A stretch of DNA of 38,330 nt from PVC group bacterium (GCA_003562335.1 PWVE01000144.1:1-38330), one strand, 5' to 3'; positions 26,177 to 34,749 are shown, counted from the first letter of the stretch. Notes: generated by a model not told the origin, from the letters alone. Numbers and translations: made by a program.

Positions 26177-27651
26177 GAGCTTCCCCGTGTGCCCCAGCCT
26201 TTGGTGGCCATGGTGATGATGGCGTAGTACACCTGCCAACTATAAAACCCGATATACGTCAAGGTGAACACAAACCCCGCCCACCAATGCGTCCGGCCCG
26301 TTTTTTGCAGGTGGTACAAGGCCCAGACAAACGTGATAATCGATATCCCGAAGATATAGGACGTGGTAACCAATCCTTCCTGTAAGGGTTTAATGATCAG
26401 GGCCTGTACCATGATATACGGCTCGATGATGGGCAGCAACATCATCGCGTACCAGGAAAGGGCCGGTACGGGATGCTTGCGCCACATAAACGGACTGGCC
26501 GTCACGATCCCGCGCATGGAAGACCGCATCCAACGGGCCTGTTGCCGGGTATAGACCCCCCATTTCTCCGGGGCAATGGTCGTCGCCAATGCCTCGCTAT
26601 CGTAAAGCACCTGATAGTCGCGCAAAACCAAGTTCGTCAAACTACGGTCATCACCGTAGTTCCCCGACTGGCCAAACACCTTTTCCTTCATCCACTCGTC
26701 CATCACGTGCAACACACAGGTCCGCCGGTAAGCGGAAAAACAGCCGGGCAAACAACTGACGGTGCCGTGTACGCTTTCCGCCGCTTTCATGATGCGGTAG
26801 GAGAAGAAATAACGCACGTCCTGCATCTTGGTCAGCACGTTCCGGCCGGCATTCTCCACATCCGTGTGGCCGGCGATGCCGGCCACGGTGGGGTCAATAA
26901 AGCCTTGGACCACCTTCTCCACGGCGCCGGGCAGGAGAAACGTGTCGGAGTCCACAAAAACCAGCACTTCGCTGCGGGCCAGTAAACTGGAGTAGGCCAT
27001 GCCGTAGCAAAGGCCGCGGTTATGCTCGAAATCAACCACCACCAATTTCGGGTGCGCGGCCTGGGCGCGCAGCATTTCCTCCAGCGTGTTGTCGGTGGAA
27101 CCGTCGTTGACCACAATCACTTCCCGCAGGTCGTCGGGGTAGCCTTCCGCGTAAATCCGGTCGATTGACCGGCCGATAGAGGTTTCTTCGTTCATACACG
27201 GGATCAATACGCTCACGGAGGGATGATGCCCCACCTGCGGTGGCGGCGCATAAAACGCAGCCAATATGAAACGCGACACGATGAAGAGGCCCACGATCAA
27301 TGAGTACACATTAACGGCCGGCGCATAGTAATAGTGCTCGATATTGTTGATTTGGAAGTAGACGGCAAACGCCAGCAAAAACGTGCTGATAAGTGCCAGC
27401 ACCGCCACCAGCAGGCGTGGCGGGTTGCGATAGAGGCGCTTGATGTGGGCTTCGGGGGATTCCTGGGCCTCGGGCGCGCGCGGCGGCGGGACCTGAAATC
27501 CTTCCACGGCCATGGCGCGATGGCAAAAGGAGCAAACCGTGGGGGGCGGCGAGTCGATCACCCGCACGGATATGCGGCAATGCGGACAACGACACACCGT
27601 GCCCGTGCGTTGGGTATCCGAAGAGGAGTGGGTTTCGTAAGCCGCCATCAT
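26173..27651 (-). CDS. Processive GT2 glycosyltransferase (hyaluronan/chitin-synthase-like) with N-terminal zinc ribbon
   Basis: A 492-residue membrane synthase. The N-terminal zinc ribbon has CPHC (22-25) and CSFC (40-43). Membrane segments lie at about 80-98 and 113-133. The GT-A domain (about 145-375) has SVSVLIPCMNEE, VIVVNDGSTDNT, the metal/nucleotide motif DSD (234-236), the acceptor motif GDDR (333-336) and the processivity motif QQARW (370-374). Three to four C-terminal membrane helices follow (about 400-420, 430-447, 457-478). CLPGCFSAYRR and GDDRSLTN resemble HasA, NodC and chitin synthases, so the product may be an amino-sugar polymer. The zinc ribbon is not a normal part of these enzymes. 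GGGAA stands seven bases before the first of two ATGs. The gene is four bases from its upstream neighbour and overlaps the next by four. Confidence 0.92.
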   Translation of the reverse strand: MMAAYETHSSSDTQRTGTVCRCPHCRISVRVIDSPPPTVCSFCHRAMAVEGFQVPPPRAPEAQESPEAHIKRLYRNPPRLLVAVLALISTFLLAFAVYFQINNIEHYYYAPAVNVYSLIVGLFIVSRFILAAFYAPPPQVGHHPSVSVLIPCMNEETSIGRSIDRIYAEGYPDDLREVIVVNDGSTDNTLEEMLRAQAAHPKLVVVDFEHNRGLCYGMAYSSLLARSEVLVFVDSDTFLLPGAVEKVVQGFIDPTVAGIAGHTDVENAGRNVLTKMQDVRYFFSYRIMKAAESVHGTVSCLPGCFSAYRRTCVLHVMDEWMKEKVFGQSGNYGDDRSLTNLVLRDYQVLYDSEALATTIAPEKWGVYTRQQARWMRSSMRGIVTASPFMWRKHPVPALSWYAMMLLPIIEPYIMVQALIIKPLQEGLVTTSYIFGISIITFVWALYHLQKTGRTHWWAGFVFTLTYIGFYSWQVYYAIITMATKGWGTRGSS

Positions 27652-27655
27652 TAAT

Positions 27656-30061
27656 TTATTCCCGCAACCGTATAATCGTGTTTCCTAACGCATTCCAATC
27701 CGCATCGTCGTCGAGGTCGATGTCATCCGCCAACGCCACATTCAGCGGCTGCACCCGGCGCGGCCCCGGCAGCAACCCCACGAACGGTGCGATCTCACGG
27801 AGTCGCGCGCGCGTGCCGGCGGGCTCCCACAGTAGCAGATTAATGGCCAGCTCGCGCTCCACCGCCTCGGCTTCCGCCGCGCGCAGCCATTCCGGTGGCG
27901 GCATTTTGTACACGGGTATGGTAAAGCCGTCCAGCCGGTCGCGGGCCGCCACCCGGGAGGCTTCGTCCCAATCGAATGTAGTCTCCGCCCGTAACCGGAC
28001 CACCGGCATCAGCCGTGCGCGGTGAAAGCGGGCCAGTAACCGCAGTTCCTGGTCGTCGGCATAGGCATTCCGTTGCCAGCGCCCATCGTCCGCTTCCGCG
28101 TACCAATCCGGCATAGCGGCCACCGTCCCGTTCATTAAGCGCCGCAACCGTTCCAGCATGGCGCCGGACCGTGGCTCGTCAGGCGGGCGCTCGGTATAGT
28201 CCCACCACAGCAAGCGGGCGGCCAACGGTCCACCGGCGGCCCGGTGAATGTTTACGGCTGCATATCCCGGTTCCGGTGCCCACGGGGCCAGTCCCCACCA
28301 GCCAAGCCCCATATCCCGCGGGATGGATAACGGGGAGTGGAAGGCGGGCCGGCCATCAATGTAGCTAAAGATACCGTCGCCCCGCACTTCCAGCCGCAGG
28401 CGCGCCACGTCGGTGTCCTGCGCCCACAGGCGTGATTCGTTCAAGTGCAGCTGACCATTGATCCAAACCTGCTGGTAAAGGTTGCCCGGCTCATCAAATC
28501 CGAAGCGGACCATATTGCCTTCCCCCCGGCGGGCGTACATCCAAAAATAGCCCCGGGTGCCTTCGATATCGGCCTCGATAAAGCCGCTGGGCATGGCGTC
28601 GGACTGTTCCAACCGCAAATAGGCTTCGGTCTGTGTCGGATCCGCCCCCAGCACCAAGGCCCCGTCATCGTCCCACATTTGGTCGCGCGACGACGCCCAA
28701 CTGCGCGACAACCGGCCAATTCCGAAATCCTCCACCGCCACCTCGGTGCGCGGAAGCAAGGACTGAAACGTTTCCCGGACATACGCTTCCGGCGCCCGGA
28801 ACGCCACGTCATCAATGTACGCCAGCAGGACCCACGACTCAGGCCGCGTCAATAGGTGATGATCCAAAATCACCCGCGCGAGCAAAGGATCCGCGCCCGG
28901 GCGATACCCGACCGCCAGGATTTCCTGCAAATTGGCAAAGCGGTCCACCGTGGTTTCCAGGAGGGTATGGCGCAGCACCAACGCCCGCAAATTTTCGGCG
29001 TCCCGCACCAGCACGCGGTCAATCAACCGCCCGGCCTCCTGATAGCGGCGGCGACGAATCAGCCATTCCGCTTTCGCCAACACAATTTCGGGATGCTCGG
29101 GGAACAATCGTTCATAATGGTTCAGCAACTCCCGGGACTTGTCCGGACGTTCCATCTCCACATCCAACAGTCGCGCCAACCGCACCATTAGCCGAATTTG
29201 GCCGGGTTGTATGGCCAGGCTACGCCGGTATTTTTCAACGGCTTCATCCAGTTGTTGTTGCCGCAAGTAGGTGTCGCCGATCAACGCCACCGGTTCCGGG
29301 TTCTCGGGTGCCAACGCGGCCCATTCCCGCCACACTTCTATCGCGCGCTCATAATCGCCGGCATTGAACGCGAGCCGCCCCTCCGTACGCAGGGCACGCT
29401 GCCGCAATTCCGGCTGCAAGGCATGGTCCTCCACCTCACGGCCACCGGTAAACTCATAGTACATGGCCAATTCAATATCGCGCGCAACGCCCGGTTCCAA
29501 TTCATCGTGCGGCGCGTCGAACACACGACACATGACCGATAAGGTGGCCCCGCTATACGCCGTGTACCCGTGCACAACGATGTACCAGTCGCCGGAGGGC
29601 GGGCGATCCAGCATGATCTGCTCATCGTTACCGCGCACATAGGGACGGGCATCGAACAACGTGGGCGTGGGGGCCGCCCGGTGCCGCACATACAGGTCGG
29701 CATCGCCGGAGCCCCCTTCCAGAGAAATCTCAAGCCGTTCCGTGTTGGGAGGCACCCGCCAGACGAACAGGGAAGAGGTCCCCTGCCGGCCAGCCAGCCC
29801 CTCTAATTCGTCACCACACGTGAGCCGCCGCGGAACCACATAGTCCGGCAGGTCAAAGCGGACGGTGGGCGCATCGTCCACCCGCCGCCAGATGGGCGGG
29901 GGCGGCGTGAACCGGTCGTCGGCCTCCGCCGAACCGGCTGTTTGCGCCCCGGCTACCAGCGCCGCGCACCCAAGCCCCACGCACACATACCGCGCACGGG
30001 AGGATGCGACACGCGCCGTGCCGCACCTGCCACCCCGCGTCCACGATATTGGACTTCTCAT
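27656..30061 (-). CDS. Secreted PPC-TPR-sandwich-barrel protein, paralogue of the NodB-like protein's C-terminal half
   Basis: 801 residues from ATG 30061 (a GTG two codons earlier is possible). A long signal peptide is likely (hydrophobic VCVGLGCAALVAGAQTAGSAEA, about 27-47). Domains are PPC-type beta-sandwich (about 95-180: FVWRVPPNTERLEISLEGG, GDADLYVRH, DARPYVRGNDE, DWYIVVHGYTAYSGATLSV), TPRs (about 218-370), lectin-like beta-sandwich (about 440-612, LGWWGLAPWAPEPG) and barrel-like region (about 615-768). From residue 216 to 768 it aligns domain by domain with residues 732-1285 of the NodB-like protein; shared motifs include RFGFDxxGxLY, LRLEVRGDG, YIDGxPAF and RLDGFT. PPC domains normally hang on secreted proteases and help bind polymers; none is encoded here. 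It is probably a periplasmic or surface scaffold of the polysaccharide machine. Confidence 0.85.
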   Translation of the reverse strand: MRSPISWTRGGRCGTARVASSRARYVCVGLGCAALVAGAQTAGSAEADDRFTPPPPIWRRVDDAPTVRFDLPDYVVPRRLTCGDELEGLAGRQGTSSLFVWRVPPNTERLEISLEGGSGDADLYVRHRAAPTPTLFDARPYVRGNDEQIMLDRPPSGDWYIVVHGYTAYSGATLSVMCRVFDAPHDELEPGVARDIELAMYYEFTGGREVEDHALQPELRQRALRTEGRLAFNAGDYERAIEVWREWAALAPENPEPVALIGDTYLRQQQLDEAVEKYRRSLAIQPGQIRLMVRLARLLDVEMERPDKSRELLNHYERLFPEHPEIVLAKAEWLIRRRRYQEAGRLIDRVLVRDAENLRALVLRHTLLETTVDRFANLQEILAVGYRPGADPLLARVILDHHLLTRPESWVLLAYIDDVAFRAPEAYVRETFQSLLPRTEVAVEDFGIGRLSRSWASSRDQMWDDDGALVLGADPTQTEAYLRLEQSDAMPSGFIEADIEGTRGYFWMYARRGEGNMVRFGFDEPGNLYQQVWINGQLHLNESRLWAQDTDVARLRLEVRGDGIFSYIDGRPAFHSPLSIPRDMGLGWWGLAPWAPEPGYAAVNIHRAAGGPLAARLLWWDYTERPPDEPRSGAMLERLRRLMNGTVAAMPDWYAEADDGRWQRNAYADDQELRLLARFHRARLMPVVRLRAETTFDWDEASRVAARDRLDGFTIPVYKMPPPEWLRAAEAEAVERELAINLLLWEPAGTRARLREIAPFVGLLPGPRRVQPLNVALADDIDLDDDADWNALGNTIIRLRE

Positions 30062-30066
30062 TCCCA

Positions 30067-32379
30067 CTACTCTCCTGCTACCGCCCGGTGCTGAACACGT
30101 CTGAGCGCCGGGAAAATTTCGTTGGCAACTGTCGTATTCAAATCAAACACCACCACGCCGGCCACCCCTTCTTCAATGGCCGCCTGCGCTTGGCGCAACG
30201 TTGCGCCCGGCCCCAATTGGGTGTGCGACGCCGTGACCCCCAACCCGGCCCAGACACGACCCGCCGCCCCGGGCAAGGCCAACTGACGCGCCGTCCACTG
30301 CTTGAGTTCCGCCTCACGTTCGGTATAGCTCATGGGCACCACAAAGTCCACCCATTCGTTTGCCAGCCAACGAGGCCAATCCTGGCCAAGCTGCGCCTTA
30401 ACCGTGTTCACGTCCGGCCACACGGCGGCCGAGAGGTTCACGTCAGGATACCGCTCGGCCATGGCGGCCGACACCGCTTCCACAAATTGACTGATGGCGT
30501 CGGCACGCCACGCCACAAACGCCTCACGGGTCGCCCCCGACAAGTCGGGCCAGTTTGGCAGGGCGCGACCATAGTGCGCCTCAAAACGCGCCTGACATTC
30601 AGGACCATAACAGTAGTCCGCGTCCGGATAGCGGACATAGTCTAAGTGCAATCCCTGCACCCCGTGCGTCGCGGCCAAGGCCAGTACCCGTTCCAACTCC
30701 GACTCCCGATTTGCCGGCAAGGCCGGGCACAACCACGTGGTAGCCGTCCCATCGGCACCGGTTTGCAGTCTCCCGTCACGGCGATACCCGGCCAGCGTTT
30801 GGGTATCGGCCGATTCAACATTGAAGACAATCGGCCACACGTGCAGCTTGATCCCGGCTTCCTGGGCCGTACGCACGGCCCGGGACGACAGGGTCCCGCC
30901 GTAACGGACGTAGACAAAGGCATCGGTAAATCCCGTCGCCCGCAATTCCGCCCACGTCCGCGCCCAATCCCCGGGATAGAGGCCGCGCCCGGAATGGTCC
31001 CATATGCCCAAAGCCACGTCGGCCGGCCACACGGTTTCAATCCTGTCGTCTGCGGCGTGGGCAGCCACCCATTCGGCATAGCGGTCCCAGGCCGTACCGG
31101 CTGAACCGCGTTCAAGCGCGCGTTGGGTCGCGGCCTGCGCCCGCTGCACGGCGGGTCCATTGGCGATCGTCGTTTGGGCGGCGAGGGTTTCGGCCTTGCG
31201 TTTGACGGCGGCCAAGGCGGCCGACGGCAGGTACCGGTCCAGCATGAACGCCAAGGCGCGCAGCCGGGCGGCATCGTCGTCCCGGCCCAGCAGATGACTG
31301 AACCAAACCCCGTGCGGCGTCGCGATAATAGCCGGTTCAGATTGCGGACGGCCGTTGGTATCCGCCCAAAAAGCCAAGACCTCCGCCTCGTCGTGAGCCG
31401 GGCGGATGGGCAGGATGTGGGGGGCCGATTGGACCACCCGCGCGGGGCCCTCCCAAGCCGACATGTCGGTAAACGCCCATTGATGAAGCGGATTGGCAGG
31501 TCCGGCCGCCCGCCAGACACCAGGCGTTACACCCGCGGCGGCGGCCAAATCGGTGTCCGCACTGTAACACACCCATAAAGCCCCGCCCTGCCGCACATAC
31601 GAAAGCAATGCACGCCGCAACGGGGAAGCGGGTTGCGGGTTATAGGGTAGGATCACCACCTTGAACGGGCGCAAATCCGCCGCCCGCAGCCCCTCCTCAT
31701 CCAGCGGGATAGCCGGCTGATCCAGCCGGGACAGGTCCGCCAGCCAGCGCTCAGCGTTATTGCGCGCAAACGGGCGTTCGTCCGCCAACGGCACCGATTT
31801 GGCACTGGGCATGACGACCGCGATACGCGCGCGCCGGGCTTGCACCCCATGCAAATGAACCGTGCCGGAACCTTCCCCGCTGCTCCAGGGCGAAAGCCGA
31901 AAACGATTCACAGAATTCCAACCGGCCACGGCCCCCTCACGCTCAAAGGAGCTGAATGGGACCCAGGCGCGTTGCCGCCCCGAGCGTACCGGTAACGCTG
32001 CCGCATACCATCCCGGCCCGCTGCGCACGTACCAAGTTAATCCGCGAAACGCGTCAGCCGGTTCCAACGTGTAGGTCCATTCCAGTCCGTGCACGCCGTC
32101 GGCGGAAAAAGAGCGGGGTACCGGTACATCCCATACGTGCCGGTCGACACCGGACGGGAACGGGCAGGGAAACGAAACGCCATCAGCTGCGACGGTCGGC
32201 GCGGGATTTGACGGTAATGGCTGCCAGCGCGCCTCCATGTCCAGTTGCCAAACCGGATCGTCCGCGGCCAACGGCAGTGCGACCAGCGCCAGCCCGATCA
32301 CGATGGCCTGAATCCCCCCGGCGGTGGTCGCTGACCGCACGCCGCGGTGCGGGCACTCCCCCGGCCTACTCCCAAACAT
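30067..32379 (-). CDS. Secreted GHL10-type glycoside hydrolase-like protein
   Basis: 770 residues with a signal segment (about 23-39, IQAIVIGLALVALPLAAD). The N-terminal beta-sandwich (about 75-180) resembles a carbohydrate-binding module. A Rossmann/GATase-like region (about 183-385, RIAVVMPSAKSVPL, FKVVILPYNP, YVRQGGALWVCYS) recalls the trimerisation domain of some glycosidases. The C-terminal domain (about 450-755) is a TIM barrel of the GHL10 (DUF187, YngK-like) type: GIWDHSGRGLYPGDWARTW, GIKLHVWPIVFN, the signature GLHLDYVRYP with D580, LSAAVWPDV and VDFVVPMSYT. GHL10 members are thought to hydrolyse or bind bacterial polysaccharides. Its start overlaps the upstream small-protein gene by 14 bases, and the next gene begins five bases after its stop. 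It may trim or release the polymer made by the locus. Confidence 0.88.
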   Translation of the reverse strand: MFGSRPGECPHRGVRSATTAGGIQAIVIGLALVALPLAADDPVWQLDMEARWQPLPSNPAPTVAADGVSFPCPFPSGVDRHVWDVPVPRSFSADGVHGLEWTYTLEPADAFRGLTWYVRSGPGWYAAALPVRSGRQRAWVPFSSFEREGAVAGWNSVNRFRLSPWSSGEGSGTVHLHGVQARRARIAVVMPSAKSVPLADERPFARNNAERWLADLSRLDQPAIPLDEEGLRAADLRPFKVVILPYNPQPASPLRRALLSYVRQGGALWVCYSADTDLAAAAGVTPGVWRAAGPANPLHQWAFTDMSAWEGPARVVQSAPHILPIRPAHDEAEVLAFWADTNGRPQSEPAIIATPHGVWFSHLLGRDDDAARLRALAFMLDRYLPSAALAAVKRKAETLAAQTTIANGPAVQRAQAATQRALERGSAGTAWDRYAEWVAAHAADDRIETVWPADVALGIWDHSGRGLYPGDWARTWAELRATGFTDAFVYVRYGGTLSSRAVRTAQEAGIKLHVWPIVFNVESADTQTLAGYRRDGRLQTGADGTATTWLCPALPANRESELERVLALAATHGVQGLHLDYVRYPDADYCYGPECQARFEAHYGRALPNWPDLSGATREAFVAWRADAISQFVEAVSAAMAERYPDVNLSAAVWPDVNTVKAQLGQDWPRWLANEWVDFVVPMSYTEREAELKQWTARQLALPGAAGRVWAGLGVTASHTQLGPGATLRQAQAAIEEGVAGVVVFDLNTTVANEIFPALRRVQHRAVAGE

Positions 32380-32689
32380 ACAGGTCGCCCTTGGGTTCTA
32401 CCGGATCTTCCGGTACGCCACCGGCCCGGGTCACTTGTCGGAACAGCGATCCGCCCGTAGCGGCGGCAGGCTTGGATTCAGGGGTCGGCTTGGGAGGTGC
32501 CACCGGAGGTTTTTCCGGGATCGGCTCTGCCGGTGGCGGCCTGAACGTGAGGGTTTCCTCCTCAGACTGGGCCGCTGCAATAATTTTACGCCGGTTAACA
32601 GAGTTCCACAAAGCCGCCAAGGCAAAAATAATGGCGAGTATCGTGCCGATTACCATGATCGGCGCTATGAGATTTGATAAAGCGTCCAT
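32366..32689 (-). CDS. Small membrane protein with Pro-rich arm, first gene of the polysaccharide unit
   Basis: 107 residues: one membrane segment (about 7-30, LIAPIMVIGTILAIIFALAALW), a basic stop (NRRK), a Pro/Glu/Lys-rich flexible arm (about 50-75) and a short conserved-looking tail ending GDLYVWE. No family is recognised. AGGAGG at 32701-32706 lies 11 bases before the ATG, slightly far. The gene overlaps the GHL10 gene by 14 bases. Small membrane proteins such as PgaD support the synthase in related systems, but the topology here (one helix, long arm) differs, so that role is only a guess. Confidence 0.78.
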   Translation of the reverse strand: MDALSNLIAPIMVIGTILAIIFALAALWNSVNRRKIIAAAQSEEETLTFRPPPAEPIPEKPPVAPPKPTPESKPAAATGGSLFRQVTRAGGVPEDPVEPKGDLYVWE

Positions 32690-32716
32690 GCAACGATTGA
32701 TCCTCCTATGGCCCCT

Positions 32717-32744
32717 ATAATAACGACCATACGGAGAAATGCAA
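32717..32744 (-). promoter_or_regulatory. Candidate sigma70 promoter for the polysaccharide unit
   Basis: Reading the minus strand, TTGCAT (32739-32744) and TATTAT (32717-32722) are 16 bases apart. They match four and five of six consensus bases. This would start transcription about 20 bases before the small membrane protein gene, separating the five-gene unit from hflC, whose stop lies just upstream. Confidence 0.42.
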
Positions 32745-32752
32745 CCCAGGCA

Positions 32753-33826
32753 CTAATAATCAAGCACTTTAAACCACTCGAACAGCGGGCTGTCGGTGCC
32801 TAGGATAAGCGTGCCATTTTCGCCCAGTGCCGTTTCATAGGCCTGCAACGTGCGCAGGAAACGGAAGAATTCGGGATCGGCATTATAGGCCTCGGCATAA
32901 ATACCAATGGACTCCGCCTCGGCCTGGCCGCGAATCCGCTCGGCCCGCTCCACGGCTTCACTGCTGATGGTAGCCAACTCGCGCTCCATCTCGCCCAAGC
33001 GCTGTTCAGCGCGTTGCTGCCCGAGGGACCGGAACCCGGCCGATATCTTTTGCAGCTCCGCGTTCATCTGGCGATAGACGTTTTCCTCGATCGCCGAGGT
33101 ATAATTGACCTGCTTGATCAGAATGTCCTCCAGGTGAATGCCCAGTCCGATTTCCTCGAGCCGCTCGCGCGCCCGCTCGAGGATACCGGCAATCACCACC
33201 GGGCGCCCGGCCAGATAGGTGCCGTCGGGCGCCGTATCCAACGGCGGCATTTCGCCGCCCATGGTGGTCAAGTCCAAATCGTCGGGCAGCTCCTCGTCGT
33301 CTTCCGTCAGCGTCACCGGGATCTCCTCATCCCGCTCCAGAATACGGTTGCTGCTGCGCACGACCTCGTACAGGTCGTATTGGCCGATCTCATTACGTAC
33401 CGCCCCCTCAATAATGCCGTCCAGCCGGTTTAACGCCAGGTTGGTGGAACCCCCAATCGATTCCAAAAACGCCCGCGCATCGCGAATCCGCCAACGGGCG
33501 GTGACATCGACAATAATGGCACGGCGATCCTTGGTATAAATGGTTCGTTCCTGGCCGTCCCAGCGCAGCAGCCGCTTATCAAAGGTATGCACTTGTTGCA
33601 CAAACGGTCGCTTGAAATGCAGACCCGCCTCGGTAATCGGCTCACCGCGGATTGCGCCGAACTGTGTAATGATCGCTTGTTCCCATTCGTGGACCACGAA
33701 CAAAGAGTTCACCAACAAGAAAACCAGCGCGGCCGCCACAATCAACGCCATCACGGGCGTTGAGCCGCCAGTCGGCCCGCGCGATGACGAGGCCCAGGGA
33801 TTAATCCATGTCCAAACATTCTTCAT
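32753..33826 (-). CDS. hflC: HflC-type SPFH/prohibitin membrane protein
   Basis: 357 residues. It has an N-terminal cytoplasmic stretch (1-24), a membrane segment (about 25-45) and an SPFH/band-7 domain (about 45-250: VVHEWEQAIITQFGAIRGEPITEAGLHFKRPFVQQVHTFDKRLLRWDG). A helical coiled region (EQRLGEMERELATISSEAVERAERIRGQAEAES) ends in the HflC signature NADPEFFRFLRTLQAYE. HflK and HflC form a large periplasmic cage that restrains the FtsH protease. Residues about 163-208 are an acidic insertion (TEDDEELPDDLDLTT) within the SPFH domain, not usual for HflC. The gene starts two bases after the hflK stop, with GGAGG upstream. Confidence 0.92.
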   Translation of the reverse strand: MKNVWTWINPWASSSRGPTGGSTPVMALIVAAALVFLLVNSLFVVHEWEQAIITQFGAIRGEPITEAGLHFKRPFVQQVHTFDKRLLRWDGQERTIYTKDRRAIIVDVTARWRIRDARAFLESIGGSTNLALNRLDGIIEGAVRNEIGQYDLYEVVRSSNRILERDEEIPVTLTEDDEELPDDLDLTTMGGEMPPLDTAPDGTYLAGRPVVIAGILERARERLEEIGLGIHLEDILIKQVNYTSAIEENVYRQMNAELQKISAGFRSLGQQRAEQRLGEMERELATISSEAVERAERIRGQAEAESIGIYAEAYNADPEFFRFLRTLQAYETALGENGTLILGTDSPLFEWFKVLDY

Positions 33827-33828
33827 GA

Positions 33829-34749
33829 TTACAGTCCTCCGCGCATGTTCAGGTGCGGCAGAATACCTTCGCGGTCCGCATCCAAAATGATTACTTCTTT
33901 CAACTGCGGCAACCGTTCCTCCAGTGTTTCCAGATAGAGCCGGCGCCGCGTCACTTCCGGCGACTCGCGGTAGGCGGTCAACATGTCCGTAAACCGTTGG
34001 GCCTCGCCCCGCGCCACATTAACACGGCGCTGACGGAACCCTTCCGCTTCCAAAATCACGCGCTGCGCTTCACCGCGCGCACGCGGCACCCGCTCCTGAT
34101 ATTGGCGGGAAGCCTCTTCGAAAAAGCGCACGGCATCCTGCTCCGCACGGTTTAAATCGTTGAACGCGTCCAACACGGGCCGTGGCGGATCGACGAACAA
34201 GAGGTTCACTTCATTGATGCGAATGCCCATGCGGAACTGGTCCGCTTGTTGCTGGATGAGTTCGCGAACTCGCTGCTGAATCTCTGCCCGGCCGACGGTG
34301 AGGATCAGGATACTGGCGCGGTCCCCCATGATCTCGCGCATCACCGACTGGGCAATGTCGCGTAGCGTGTTGATCGGATCCTCCACTTCGAAGATGAACT
34401 GGGCCGGGTCTTCCCGGCTGAATTGAACGTCCCAGCCGGCCAGCACCATATTCAGGTCGCCGGTCAACATGGAATGCTCGTCCTGCCCCCGGCGCTCACC
34501 AAATTGCTGGACGTCCACAATACGCGTGGGTACTTTAAGAACCCGGTCGATGCCGAACGGCAACTTGAGATGCAAGCCCGGCGGCGACGTCTTCACATGC
34601 CGTCCAAACCGCAGCAACAAGCCTTCCTGTTCCGGCGCAATCTGGTAAAACATCGACAGCGCACTGAACACCAACAACACCGCCACGACGCCGGCCACGA
34701 TGGCCTTGACCGGTATTTCAATGACTTTTCCTTCTATTTCAATTTGCAT
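33829..34749 (-). CDS. hflK: HflK-type SPFH/prohibitin membrane protein
   Basis: 306 residues, short for HflK because the long glycine-rich N-terminal tail is missing. A membrane segment (about 14-35) is followed by the SPFH domain with YQIAPEQEGLLLRFGRHVKTSPPGLHLKLPFGIDRV, which is the HflK pattern, then VDVQQFGERR, TLRDIAQSVMREIMGDR, QQADQFRMGIRINEVNL and a coiled-coil region rich in Arg/Glu (QRVPRARGEAQRVILEAEGF type). AAAGGAAG precedes the ATG. It forms the HflKC complex with the next gene product. The palindromic repeat copy 2 lies in its upstream region, 28 bases from the start. Confidence 0.92.
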   Translation of the reverse strand: MQIEIEGKVIEIPVKAIVAGVVAVLLVFSALSMFYQIAPEQEGLLLRFGRHVKTSPPGLHLKLPFGIDRVLKVPTRIVDVQQFGERRGQDEHSMLTGDLNMVLAGWDVQFSREDPAQFIFEVEDPINTLRDIAQSVMREIMGDRASILILTVGRAEIQQRVRELIQQQADQFRMGIRINEVNLLFVDPPRPVLDAFNDLNRAEQDAVRFFEEASRQYQERVPRARGEAQRVILEAEGFRQRRVNVARGEAQRFTDMLTAYRESPEVTRRRLYLETLEERLPQLKEVIILDADREGILPHLNMRGGL

